Shown here: positions 1 through 7,425 of the stretch, in pieces
Position numbering within the stretch: position 1 is the stretch's first letter
Layout of the letters: every line of letters begins with the position of its first letter
Position numbers and translations under genes: made by a program
Assembly (NCBI GenBank): GCA_902801625.1
Contig: CADCJI010000017.1
Span: forward strand, 19,292 to 83,291
Reading direction: 5' to 3'
Length of the DNA stretch: 64,000 nt
From: an uncultured Bacteroidia bacterium
Lineage (GTDB): Bacteria > Bacteroidota > Bacteroidia > Bacteroidales > F082
Notes under the pieces: model-generated
Told to the model about the DNA's origin: nothing
Seen by the model: the letters and a program-made list of their open reading frames with translations, nothing else
The model's database searches: none

Positions 1-2
1 TC

Positions 3-344
3 AAGGACTATCCGCTTGATGTCCCCATTCGATTAGGTGACAAAGCCGCCGATGGTTCGCAACTGCGGCCTTATATTGTATGGTTTGGCGAGTATGTCGA
101 TGGTATGGAATTGGCAGAGTATTGGGTGCAACAAGCCGATATCTTTGTGGTCGTCGGCACTTCACTGGTGGTTTATCCAGCGGCAGGATTGGTCGATTAT
201 GCCCCAAGTGAGATACCCAAGTTCCTGATTGATCCGAAAGACCTGAAAGGTGGCCTACCAGTTGGATTCCAGCATATTAAGGCTAAGGCAGTGGAAGTGG
301 TGGATGAGTTGGTGGAGAAGTTATTCGAGTTTGTTACGGGTTGA
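3..344 (+). CDS. cobB: NAD-dependent protein deacylase, sirtuin family (C-terminal part)
   Basis: Partial gene; the start lies left of the window. The reading frame from base 3 gives about 113 residues containing LRPYIVWFGE, then a stretch ending IFVVVGTSLVVYPAAGL and FLIDPKD. These match the C-terminal Rossmann half of class III sirtuins (CobB/SIR2), where VxFGE and GTSLxVxPAA line the NAD pocket. Sirtuins remove acyl groups from lysines using NAD in the cytoplasm. The catalytic histidine and zinc cysteines would be in the missing part. The TGA stop is followed within 50 bp by the next gene on the same strand, whose promoter overlaps the 3' end of this one. Confidence 0.85.
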   Translation, partial: KDYPLDVPIRLGDKAADGSQLRPYIVWFGEYVDGMELAEYWVQQADIFVVVGTSLVVYPAAGLVDYAPSEIPKFLIDPKDLKGGLPVGFQHIKAKAVEVVDELVEKLFEFVTG

Positions 345-362
345 AAAAAAGCATTACTTTTG
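330..362 (+). promoter_or_regulatory. Bacteroidota-type housekeeping promoter for the DUF262 gene
   Basis: TTTG at 330-333 and TACTTTTG at 355-362 fit the -33 TTTG and -7 TAnnTTTG elements of Bacteroidota primary sigma factor promoters, with a 21-bp spacer (19-21 is usual). It lies 31 bp before the ATG at 394 and overlaps the sirtuin stop codon. The reading is by motif only. Confidence 0.6.
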
Positions 363-393
363 CACGAAGTTTTCACTTTAAGTTTAATCTAAA

Positions 394-2304
394 ATGGCCA
401 ATATGAAAATCCAGGAAATACTAAACCAAATTGACATTGGCAGTTATGCCTTGCCAGAGTTTCAAAGAGGATATGTTTGGAATCGTGACCAGGTCAAAAA
501 ACTGATAATGTCACTTTATAAGGGGTATCCGATCGGAGGACTGCTTATTTGGGTGACGAAGACAGACCCAAGCATTACAAGAGGAGACGGACAACTGACT
601 CCAGGTGTCGTGAATTTGATACTTGATGGACAACAGCGTATAACGTCACTTTATGGTATTATTCGTGGACATGCTCCTAGATTCTTTGACGGAAATGCGA
701 ACTCTTTTACAGGCTTGTATTTCAACATAAAGGAAGAGGTTTTCGAGTTCTATATGGCTACCAAAATGAAAGACAACCCTGACTGGATTAGTGTTACGGA
801 ATTGCTTCAGAAAGGAGCGAGTAATTATATTGGTGAGGCTGATGCCGAACGTAAGATGTATTTGTTCAATTATCTTGATGTGCTGAATCGTTTGAACAAC
901 ATAAAAGACGTTGATTTGCACGTTTCCAATGTTACTGGCGAAGATAAGACCATAGATGTTGTTGTAGAGATATTCAACAATGTGAACACAGGCGGAACAA
1001 AATTGAGCAAAGGCGATTTGGCTTTGGCCAAGATTTGCAGTTTGTGGCCAGATGCCCGTAATGAGATGAAGGATTATCTTGCCCAATTGCAAAAGGCAGG
1101 TTACGATTTCTCTATTGAATGGTTGTTAAGATGTATTACTGTCTATATGACAGGTCGTCCATATTTCTCTGAATTAGGTAAAGTTTCTGTGGATGACTTT
1201 AAGTGCGCATTGATCAAAACAAAACAATTGATTGGCTTGTGCCTTGACCATATTGCCTCCCGACTCGGCCTTGACCACGATAGAGTATTGCCAAGTAAAT
1301 TTGCTATTGCAACCATGATAGGTTTCTTGCGGTTGCATCCCGCCTCTGAGCTTGACAACTCCCAATGGAACAGGTTGATGTATTGGTATGTGCATACATT
1401 CCTTTGGGGCAGGTATGCTGGTTCAACAGAAAGTGTAATGGCGCAAGACTTGAATGTTATTTCAGAAGGAGAGGGGGTTGAAGGCCTGTTGCGCTTGATG
1501 CTTCTACAACGTGGCGACTTAGTGTTAAAGGCCGATGATTTCTGGGGATGGAGTACGGGAGCACGTTTTTATCCATTACTATATCTTCTGACTAGGGTAA
1601 ACCATGCCAGAGATTTCAGTAGCGGCATTGAACTTACTCATAGCCTTTTGGGTAAAAACTCCACGCTTGAAGTACATCACATTTTCCCGAAGGATGTGCT
1701 TTACAAAGCTGGCAAGTCAAAAGCTATGGTTAATTCTCTTGCCAATTATGCTTTTCTAACCAAGGAAACGAATTTGGAAATTTCCAATGAAAAGCCGGAA
1801 AACTACATGCCAGTGTATTCCAAGAAACAGCCAGGAGCGTTAGAGTCGCATTGGATTCCGATGGACCCGGAGTTGTGGAAGGTTGAGAATTATGAAGTTT
1901 TCTTGCAGAAGCGTCGTGAGATGTTGGCAGTTGGAGCTAATGAGTTCTTGCAATCGTTATACGAGGATGATGTGGAGAAGGTTATCATAGAGAACTTTAC
2001 GGACAGACTTGCACCGAATGTGCAGGATGAAGAAGAAGAAAATCAGATTGCTGAAGTTGCTCATTGGATGGAAGAGCAAGGCCTTTCGTCTGGCCAGCGA
2101 AATTATATGGTTAATGACAATGACACAGAAGTCATTTTAGATCTCGCTTGGCCTGATGGAGTTCAAGTAGGTTTGAGCAAACCTTTGGCATTACTGTTGA
2201 ATGAATCAGATGAGGTATGTGCAGCAGCAAATCGTTGTGGCTATACATATCTAACAGATGTACAAGGCTTTAAAGACTATGTCAAAGCAAATTATTTGGC
2301 TTAA
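394..2304 (+). CDS. DUF262/HNH nuclease protein, GmrSD-like (type IV restriction-like)
   Basis: A 636-residue protein. The N-terminal DUF262 (ParB/sulfiredoxin-like, GmrS-type) domain shows the family motifs LPEFQRGYVW at residues 20-29 and DGQQR at 78-82, which in GmrSD bind and hydrolyse NTP. A C-terminal HNH-type nuclease (DUF1524-like) motif, EVHHIFPK, begins at residue 426 with the paired histidines H428-H429. The last 100 residues are an extra, partly acidic tail I do not recognise. GmrSD family proteins cut modified phage DNA, so this is most likely an anti-phage restriction enzyme acting alone, although the modification it senses cannot be read from sequence. The start ATG is followed by a second in-frame ATG three codons later. 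A small frameshifted gene follows after 2 bp and is probably co-transcribed. Confidence 0.85.
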   Translation: MANMKIQEILNQIDIGSYALPEFQRGYVWNRDQVKKLIMSLYKGYPIGGLLIWVTKTDPSITRGDGQLTPGVVNLILDGQQRITSLYGIIRGHAPRFFDGNANSFTGLYFNIKEEVFEFYMATKMKDNPDWISVTELLQKGASNYIGEADAERKMYLFNYLDVLNRLNNIKDVDLHVSNVTGEDKTIDVVVEIFNNVNTGGTKLSKGDLALAKICSLWPDARNEMKDYLAQLQKAGYDFSIEWLLRCITVYMTGRPYFSELGKVSVDDFKCALIKTKQLIGLCLDHIASRLGLDHDRVLPSKFAIATMIGFLRLHPASELDNSQWNRLMYWYVHTFLWGRYAGSTESVMAQDLNVISEGEGVEGLLRLMLLQRGDLVLKADDFWGWSTGARFYPLLYLLTRVNHARDFSSGIELTHSLLGKNSTLEVHHIFPKDVLYKAGKSKAMVNSLANYAFLTKETNLEISNEKPENYMPVYSKKQPGALESHWIPMDPELWKVENYEVFLQKRREMLAVGANEFLQSLYEDDVEKVIIENFTDRLAPNVQDEEEENQIAEVAHWMEEQGLSSGQRNYMVNDNDTEVILDLAWPDGVQVGLSKPLALLLNESDEVCAAANRCGYTYLTDVQGFKDYVKANYLA

Positions 2305-2306
2305 TC

Positions 2307-2580
2307 ATGGAAAGTCGATTGGAATCATCTGAGGATTTGGAAAGAGTACATCAGTTTGTCGTAACACATGAGTGGAATTTTGCCAAAACAATGCCACAGA
2401 TTCCTCATTGGTATTGCTTGTTAAAAGACAAAAAATGACGTTGAAGAATTTCATTGGTTTGCAGCACATATACGAGAGTATAGCGAGCCAGGACAATTCT
2501 ATGGTCTAACCTACTACTATTATTATTTGGATGAAAACAAATATTGGTGGATGGACGATACCGTCGAAGAGTGTGATTAA
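2307..2580 (+). pseudogene. Small hypothetical gene interrupted by a one-base frameshift
   Basis: An ATG 2 bp after the DUF262 stop opens a frame of 43 residues (MESRLESSEDLERVHQFVV... including WNFAKTMPQIPHWY) that hits TGA at 2436-2438 right after a run of six A (2430-2435). Dropping one A restores one frame to TAA at 2578-2580. It continues with DVEEFHWFAAHIREY and a tyrosine-rich stretch, for about 90 residues in all. The composite looks like a real small protein with aromatic-rich ends. I recall similar short proteins (WxFAKTMPxxPHxY) near restriction or defence genes, but assign no function. A homopolymer error in sequencing would explain the break as well as a true mutation. Confidence 0.6.
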
Positions 2581-2653
2581 TCAATCGGGATAGAGTGAAA
2601 TAACATTTGCTACTTCGTGTTTACTGCCTTTCCTATGGTTTTTGAAATAAACG

Positions 2654-2704
2654 TCATAGTCCTGAAAGGACGGCCCTAACATATCGGAAGGTTTCAACCT
2701 CCGA
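2654..2704 (+). repeat. REP-like palindromic repeat, copy 1 (3' of transposase gene)
   Basis: Contains GTCCTGAAAGGAC, a 5-bp inverted repeat, then CCTAACA and a second palindrome of the form CGGAAGG-TTTCAA-CCTCCG. The same two-hairpin unit recurs at 3353-3405, and variants occur at 3433-3467 and 21233-21277. It lies just past the 3' end of the IS200-like transposase gene and in the same orientation as the copy beyond its 5' end. Confidence 0.7.
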
Positions 2705-2712
2705 TGATAGCC

Positions 2713-3174
2713 TCAATCCGTCTCAAACGCCCACCGCTCGTCATACTCCACGCCAGCCTCATCCAAGAGCTGCTTGTATTCGTCTCTCCAGTCGGTGCGG
2801 TGGTGGTGTGCCGCTTGGTTGCGGATGTATCGAACCACATTGTCAAGGGCGTTGTAGCTTACCGAAAAGGCTCCATAGCCTGCCTGCCAGCAGAAGCCTT
2901 CGTAATATTGTTCGTCCAAGGTCTTGATCCACTTGCTGCTGTAGGCCTTGATGCGCTTCACGAAGTCGGACAAGGAGATGGTCTTGGGCAACGAGGTGAG
3001 GATGTGAACATGATTGCCGATACCACCGATTTCGACGGGTATGCCATCCATGTTGCGGATGACACCGCCGATATAGGCGAACACCTGCCCGAGGTCTTTG
3101 TCGCGTATCTCCATGCTATGATACTTGATGTGGAAGACAATATGGATGTCGTTTCTTGCGAGTGAGCTTCCCAT
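2713..3174 (-). CDS. IS200-like / REP-associated tyrosine transposase (Y1, HUH)
   Basis: A 153-residue single-domain Y1 transposase. It shows the HUH metal-binding motif as NHVHIL (H55, H57) and a C-terminal helix VVRYIRNQ in which Y116 and Q120 have the spacing of the catalytic Tyr and Gln of IS200/IS605 TnpA. Such enzymes cut and rejoin single-stranded DNA at hairpins. The gene stands alone with no TnpB, and is flanked on both sides by the two-hairpin repeat GTCCTGAAAGGAC. This suggests either an IS200-type element whose ends are those hairpins or a domesticated RAYT that mobilises REP sequences. The length is typical of IS200 TnpA. A -7 like TACTTTTG lies upstream on the minus strand (complement of 3283-3290). 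Confidence 0.88.
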   Translation of the reverse strand: MGSSLARNDIHIVFHIKYHSMEIRDKDLGQVFAYIGGVIRNMDGIPVEIGGIGNHVHILTSLPKTISLSDFVKRIKAYSSKWIKTLDEQYYEGFCWQAGYGAFSVSYNALDNVVRYIRNQAAHHHRTDWRDEYKQLLDEAGVEYDERWAFETD

Positions 3175-3352
3175 GATGGCTGAGTTTGTGTGGTCAAGGG
3201 GATTGAAATCCCCGTAGAAGTCGGGTCGTCCTTTGACTCCGTCGAATCATAGATTTCAGGACTCTGCACTGACTCCAGAGCACAAAAGTAGGAAAACTCT
3301 TTGAATTGTGTGTTTTACTTTGGAAAAAGTTTTTTCTCGTTTTCTGGCTTAA

Positions 3353-3405
3353 ATCCGAGTCCTGAAAGGACGACCCTAACACATCGGAGGTTTCAACCTC
3401 CGCGA
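3353..3405 (+). repeat. REP-like palindromic repeat, copy 2 (5' of transposase gene)
   Basis: GTCCTGAAAGGAC followed by CCTAACACAT and the palindrome CGGAGGTTTCAACCTCCG (stem of 7-8 bp, tiny loop). It is nearly identical to copy 1. A degenerate third copy (GGACGACCCATCGGACGGCTT...) follows at about 3433-3467, directly beside the stop codon of the neighbouring EEP gene. The 303-bp gap from 3175 to 3477 holds these repeats and otherwise nothing I recognise. Confidence 0.75.
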
Positions 3406-3477
3406 CCAAAAAAGGTCTCAGGTAAGCAGAAAAAAGGACGACCCATCGGACGGCTTCAACCTCCGCAAGATAACAAC

Positions 3478-4212
3478 TCACCGCAACCGCACCCATACCA
3501 CCAAAGGCCGATGGTCGGAGGCCTCTGGCTCATCGATGACATGCGATTCAATGGCTTCGGCGCGGCCGTTGAAGGCGGCGACATAGTCGATGCACACCGC
3601 CGGCTCGTCGGCAGGGTAGGTGGCCTCTTCGCCAGAGAGGACGGTGAAATACTGCGTCATCAACTCGAGCAATTCCGAGCCAGGCTCATCATTCCAGTCG
3701 CCGGCAAGAAGGAAAGGCTTCTGCCACCGTTGGGCCTCTTCCACGATGAGCGGAACCGATACCATGCGTTGCGCCTCTTCAAGGTCGAGGTGGGTGCAGG
3801 CAATCACATAATCTTCCAGCTCCACCACTAAAAGCACACGAGGCTCTTCACCTGGCAAAGGGATGCGTCTAATGCTCAGTGGGATTTCATGAGAAAGAAT
3901 GCCCACGCCATATTGGCCTCCGTCAAAATCTATGGCAGCCCCAAAGATCGGATGGTAACCTGTTCGGCTAGCCAACTCGTCCAGTTGGTCACGATGTCCG
4001 CTTCGACCTGTCATGCTGTCTAGTTCCTGAAGGGCCACCACATCAGGCTGTTGTTGGGAAATCACTGTGGCTGTGCGGTCATAGTCCACCACCAGGTCCA
4101 TGCCCGCACAATGGCGCACATTGTAACTCATGATTTGCAACTGTTTGTTTTGCCCTAGGGAGACCAATGCCATGCCCAATAGCAATGTGACTAAAACGAC
4201 AAACTTTCTCAT
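3478..4212 (-). CDS. Secreted endonuclease/exonuclease/phosphatase (EEP) family protein
   Basis: A 244-residue protein with an N-terminal signal peptide (MRKFVVLVTLLLGMALVSLGQ, about 21 residues), so it is exported to the periplasm or beyond. The EEP/DNase I-like fold is indicated by its ordered motifs: SYNVRH near residue 29, ALQELD (metal-binding Glu), CTHLD, GDWND (catalytic Asp/Asn) and the terminal SDHRPL (Asp-His pair). Family members hydrolyse phosphodiester bonds in nucleic acids, sphingolipids or inositol phosphates; the substrate cannot be decided here. All catalytic motifs are intact. A TATCTTTG -7 element lies just upstream (complement of 4235-4242). Confidence 0.85.
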   Translation of the reverse strand: MRKFVVLVTLLLGMALVSLGQNKQLQIMSYNVRHCAGMDLVVDYDRTATVISQQQPDVVALQELDSMTGRSGHRDQLDELASRTGYHPIFGAAIDFDGGQYGVGILSHEIPLSIRRIPLPGEEPRVLLVVELEDYVIACTHLDLEEAQRMVSVPLIVEEAQRWQKPFLLAGDWNDEPGSELLELMTQYFTVLSGEEATYPADEPAVCIDYVAAFNGRAEAIESHVIDEPEASDHRPLVVWVRLR

Positions 4213-4430
4213 AATTGGATGAGTTTTTCTGCGTCAAAGATACAAAAAATCCAAAAACGAAGAAAAACTGTATTTTTGACAAAGATTTATGATATTTTGT
4301 TATTTGTTGTAAACCAATAATATACCCGACAGCAAACGACAACAAACGACTACTGTCGACTACAAACGTTTAATCAACGGCTTTCTCTTGACAAACGCTG
4401 TTTCTTTGCAACATCAAAATCGAAAATGCT

Positions 4431-4889
4431 ATGACGGACAAGAAACCATTCGACAAAGAACAGTCAATCAAGATCCCGTTTTCGGAATTAGTGGAACTGA
4501 TTGATCAAAAATGTGACTACAAGTTTGCCATCATCGACAACGAGGTTGATGAAGAATTGATGCTTTTGGCCAAAAAGGAAGGATTAGATTTGACAGGCTA
4601 CAAGCATGTGATTGAAACAAGCGGGACTAGTCACTCGCAACACAGACACGGGGAGAATAGTAAAGATAGGGCGCCTTTGACTGTGGAGGATTATTTCCTT
4701 ATTCCTTACATTATCAAAAACCGAGATGCAGTGATCATTTCTCCGTCTTTGACAAGAATTCATAAGAACAGAGTCTTCATTTACGAAAAGAAGATTGGTA
4801 ATCAATACGTTTATGTGGAAGAGATAAGAAGAGGAAGGAACAAGAGCCTGGCTTTTCAATCCCTCAGAAAAAGAAAAGCCCCCGAATAG
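4431..4889 (+). CDS. Small protein resembling PBECR-type (Barnase/EndoU/ColicinE5/RelE-like) nucleases
   Basis: A 152-residue soluble protein, highly charged and lysine/arginine-rich at its C-terminus (about the last 25 residues). The central region HVIETSG..HSQHRHG, then LTVEDYFLIPYIIKNRDAVI, then VFIYEKK..NQYVYVEEIRRGR resembles the PBECR family, where a conserved histidine, an acidic DF/DY segment and basic residues form an RNase-like site in phage-associated proteins. I hold this as a family resemblance, not a proof of activity. No phage genes or obvious antitoxin sit beside it. Base composition is AT-richer than in recA. Its stop codon lies inside a hairpin that also serves the convergent candidate RNA gene. 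Confidence 0.55.
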   Translation: MTDKKPFDKEQSIKIPFSELVELIDQKCDYKFAIIDNEVDEELMLLAKKEGLDLTGYKHVIETSGTSHSQHRHGENSKDRAPLTVEDYFLIPYIIKNRDAVIISPSLTRIHKNRVFIYEKKIGNQYVYVEEIRRGRNKSLAFQSLRKRKAPE

Positions 4890-4986
4890 GAGGCTTTAAA
4901 GTGTTATCGCGGAGGGTGTCATGCCGAAGCCTGTCCCTTACGTCTTGATAGTCCGCTGTTTTTCTATCCGTTTCCGCGACCAACTA
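4872..4986 (-). ncRNA. Candidate structured small RNA, function unknown
   Basis: Reading the minus strand there is a TATTTTTG -7 element (complement of 4991-4998) with a GCTTG 18 bp further up. About 115 bases follow that can fold, ending in a hairpin AAAGCCTCC-TATTC-GGGGGCTTT with a U-rich tail (complement of 4872-4897), the pattern of an intrinsic terminator. Inside, TCGCGGA near the 5' end pairs with TCCGCGA near the 3' end, closing a stem that encloses GATAG...CTATC and a GGCTTCGGC-type tetraloop hairpin. There is no ORF longer than a few codons. It lacks the conserved SRP RNA and tmRNA motifs, so I do not name it. Confidence 0.5.
4875..4897. terminator. Probable bidirectional intrinsic terminator
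   Basis: The inverted repeat AAAGCCCCC...GGAGGCTTT spans the stop codon of the + strand gene ending at 4889. It precedes A/T-rich tails on both sides, so it can end both that gene and the convergent candidate RNA. Confidence 0.6.
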
Positions 4987-5111
4987 TCTGCAAAAATACA
5001 ACTTTTTTCAAATACGCAAGCCTAGTTCTGAAAAATCAACACAAAAAAACTCCATCATGTCAAAAATTACTATCTTTGTCCCTTTATAAATGCATCGCGC
5101 AAAGCGGCCCC

Positions 5112-5133
5112 TGAGCTCGTCGAAGGGCTCGCA
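5112..5133. repeat. Half copy of the TGAGCTNGTCGAAGGGCT repeat
   Basis: TGAGCTCGTCGAAGGGCT matches one arm of the inverted repeat at 32080-32120. It lies in the otherwise gene-free 4998-5216 leader region before recA. Confidence 0.55.
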
Positions 5134-5143
5134 TTAATACAAT

Positions 5144-5192
5144 GAATCTTGAATTTTGAATTTTGAATCTTTAAATCTTAAATCTTTAAATA
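5144..5192 (+). repeat. GAATTTTGAATCTTAAATC leader repeat upstream of recA
   Basis: Degenerate AT-rich tandem units (GAATCTTGAATTTTGAA... then TTTAAATCTTAAATC) lie 25 bp before the recA ATG. The same units, read in the sense direction, precede nadE, the AtoE-type transporter and the HlyD-type pseudogene. A TATCTTTG -7 like element sits further up at 5071-5078. Confidence 0.65.
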
Positions 5193-5216
5193 CTAACTAA
5201 TTAAAACCCCACAATC

Positions 5217-6245
5217 ATGACTACAGAAAAAACACAAGAAGAAGCTGCAAAACTGAGGCAGGAGAAACTGAAGGCTTTGGAAGCCACATTAGGTAACATC
5301 GAGAAGAGCTTTGGCAAGGGAAGCATCATGCGCCTGGGCGCCGAGGCCGAGAAGATGGAGAGCATCTCCACTGGCTCCATCGGTCTGGACTATGCCCTCG
5401 GCGTGGGCGGTCTGCCAAAAGGCCGTATCATCGAGATTTACGGCCCCGAGAGCTCGGGTAAGACCACGCTGGCACTCCACGTGATTGCCGAGGCACAGAA
5501 GAAGGGTGGCATCGCCGCCTTCATCGATGCGGAGCATGCCTTCGACCGTTTCTATGCCGCCAAACTCGGCGTGGATGTGGAGAACCTCCTCATCTCACAG
5601 CCCGACTACGGCGAACAAGCCCTCGAAATCGCTGAGAACCTCATCCGTTCTGGTGCCATCGATGTCATTGTCGTCGACTCCGTTGCCGCTTTGACGCCCA
5701 AGAGCGAAATCGAAGGCGAGATGGGCGACAGCAAGATGGGTCTTCAAGCCCGCTTGATGAGCCAAGCCATGCGTAAGCTCACCGCCACCATCAACAAGAC
5801 GGGCTGCGTCTGCATCTTCATCAACCAATTACGCGAGAAGATCGGCGTGATGTTCGGCAACCCCGAGACCACCACGGGCGGTAATGCCTTGAAGTTCTAT
5901 AGCTCTGTGCGTATTGACATCCGCAAGATCAGCCAGATCAAGGACGGTGAGAATGTTTTGGGCAGCCGCGTGAAGGTGAAGGTCGTCAAGAACAAGGTGG
6001 CCCCGCCCTTCCGCAAGGCCGAATTCGACATCCTCTATGGTGAAGGCATCTCTCGTTCGGGCGAAATCGTCGACCTCGGCGTGGAGATGGGCATCATCAA
6101 GAAGAGCGGCTCGTGGTTCAGCTACGGCGACTCCAAGCTCGCCCAAGGCCGCGACTCGGTTAAGAAACTCATTGAAGATAACCCCGAACTCGCCGACGAA
6201 CTCGCTGCCAAGATCTTCGAGGCGTTGGAGAAGAGCGAAGAGTAA
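5217..6245 (+). CDS. recA: Recombinase RecA
   Basis: A 342-residue RecA of full length. The Walker A motif GPESSGKTT starts at residue 76. The Walker B stretch [12 protein letters not shown], the L1 loop [24 protein letters not shown] (in part), the L2 region [22 protein letters not shown] and the C-terminal acidic tail EKSEE are all present. RecA coats single-stranded DNA, drives homologous strand exchange and triggers LexA-type autocleavage in the cytoplasm. It stands as a single gene behind a 300-bp leader region. No LexA-like operator was recognised. Codon use is GC-richer than in the flanking accessory genes, as expected for a conserved gene. Confidence 0.99.
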   Translation: MTTEKTQEEAAKLRQEKLKALEATLGNIEKSFGKGSIMRLGAEAEKMESISTGSIGLDYALGVGGLPKGRIIEIYGPESSGKTTLALHVIAEAQKKGGIAAFIDAEHAFDRFYAAKLGVDVENLLISQPDYGEQALEIAENLIRSGAIDVIVVDSVAALTPKSEIEGEMGDSKMGLQARLMSQAMRKLTATINKTGCVCIFINQLREKIGVMFGNPETTTGGNALKFYSSVRIDIRKISQIKDGENVLGSRVKVKVVKNKVAPPFRKAEFDILYGEGISRSGEIVDLGVEMGIIKKSGSWFSYGDSKLAQGRDSVKKLIEDNPELADELAAKIFEALEKSEE

Positions 6246-6264
6246 GGTAATGAGTGATGTTTAA

Positions 6265-6336
6265 TCCCCCTAGCCCCCTTTAAAGGGGGGACTGCTTTTA
6301 CTGAGCTGTTCCCCCTCTGGGAGGGGGCAAGGGGGA
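6265..6336. repeat. Short inverted-repeat element (CCCCC-type palindromes)
   Basis: Two palindromic arms, TCCCCCTAGCCCCCTTTAAA followed by GGGGGGA at 6265-6291 and the related TTCCCCCTCTGGGAGGGGGC with AAGGGGGA at 6309-6336. They are inverted copies of each other with mismatches. Each arm can form its own hairpin and the two arms can pair. It sits between recA and the TPR lipoprotein gene and could act as a terminator or be a MITE-like insertion. Confidence 0.7.
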
Positions 6337-6366
6337 GTAAAACAAACCCTTGCAAAAACTGAAACA

Positions 6367-7401
6367 ATGAAAAAAAACATCCTATTTCTCGGCCTGCTGC
6401 TCGCCCTCTTTGCTTGCGACAACACGCCTAAACCAGAACCAGACAACACAACCAAGGAACCTACGGCTACCATCACGGTGAACGATGCTATCCAACTGAT
6501 TTCCGACTCCATCGTCATGGACAGCACCAATGCGAATCTCTATTTGCATCGCGCAAAGGCTTATTTTGCCAATGAGCAAGTCGGGCAGGCCATGGTCGAC
6601 ATCAACAAGGCTTTGCAACTCAATCCGAACAATTTGGAGACCTATCTTTTGCTGGCCGATGTGTATTATGCCTTAGGCGACCAGGACAATATTGCCTCAA
6701 CATTGAACAAGGCTGTGGAAATCAATTCCTTGGATGCTCGTCCGCTGGTGAAATTGGCCGAACTCAACCTCTTGCAACAGAATTTCAACCTCGCTTTTGC
6801 TTATGTCGACAAGGCTTTGGGTCTTACGACATACAACCCCAAGGCCTATTTCGTGAAGGGCATGTGCTATATGGCTTCGAAGCAGGACACGGTCAACGCG
6901 CTGAAGAACTTCCAATTGGCAGCCGAGCAGGACGATAGTTTTTATGATCCTGTCGAACAGATCAGTCGTATTTATGCCGTTCAGCAGCCGCCTTATGCGA
7001 TGGACTACCTTCGCAAGGCACAGCAGCAGTTCCCTGACATACCAACACCGCGTTATGAGTTGGCTATGTATCTCCAAAGCCATGGCGAGCCTGAGGAAGC
7101 TTTGGCACATTACGACACTATCCTAATGAAGTATCCCTATAACTATATCGTGCTGTTCAACAAGGGCTATGTCAATTATGTCTACCTCATGGACAACGAA
7201 GCTGCCTTGGAATACTTCAATCGTGCTTTGACCATCAATCCCGCATACATCGATGCCAAATACAACAAAGGTCGTGTGCTGGAGCAGATGGGCGACTATT
7301 CGCAAGCCACCGAGATTTACAAGGATGTGCTGAAGACCCAACCTGACTACAAGTTAGCCGTCGATGCGCTTAACCGTGTTCAAAACCAAGAAAAAGAATA
7401 A
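6367..7401 (+). CDS. TPR-repeat lipoprotein
   Basis: A 344-residue protein. The N-terminus MKKNILFLGLLLALFAC is a lipoprotein signal with the lipidated cysteine at position 17, followed by a Pro/Thr/Asn-rich linker. From about residue 50 onward the protein consists of tetratricopeptide repeats, recognisable by repeated A..Y...G....A......A...P patterns (for example YLHRAKAYFANEQVGQA, YNKGRVLEQMGDYSQA). TPR lipoproteins in this phylum are scaffolds for envelope complexes; the partner is unknown. The gene is followed after 24 bp by the nucleoside kinase gene, so the two are probably co-transcribed. Confidence 0.85.
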   Translation: MKKNILFLGLLLALFACDNTPKPEPDNTTKEPTATITVNDAIQLISDSIVMDSTNANLYLHRAKAYFANEQVGQAMVDINKALQLNPNNLETYLLLADVYYALGDQDNIASTLNKAVEINSLDARPLVKLAELNLLQQNFNLAFAYVDKALGLTTYNPKAYFVKGMCYMASKQDTVNALKNFQLAAEQDDSFYDPVEQISRIYAVQQPPYAMDYLRKAQQQFPDIPTPRYELAMYLQSHGEPEEALAHYDTILMKYPYNYIVLFNKGYVNYVYLMDNEAALEYFNRALTINPAYIDAKYNKGRVLEQMGDYSQATEIYKDVLKTQPDYKLAVDALNRVQNQEKE

Positions 7402-7425
7402 TCTTCTAACAACCAGCATGTAACC

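Noticed and set aside
2704-3165. Open frame of 153 codons on the + strand opposite the transposase gene
   Set aside because: It is the mirror frame of the HUH transposase, whose motifs are intact on the minus strand.
4872-4986. SRP (4.5S) RNA or tmRNA as identity of the structured minus-strand transcript
   Set aside because: The conserved SRP apical loop sequence (GGAAGGAGCAGC-like) and any tRNA-like or tag-ORF part of tmRNA are absent.
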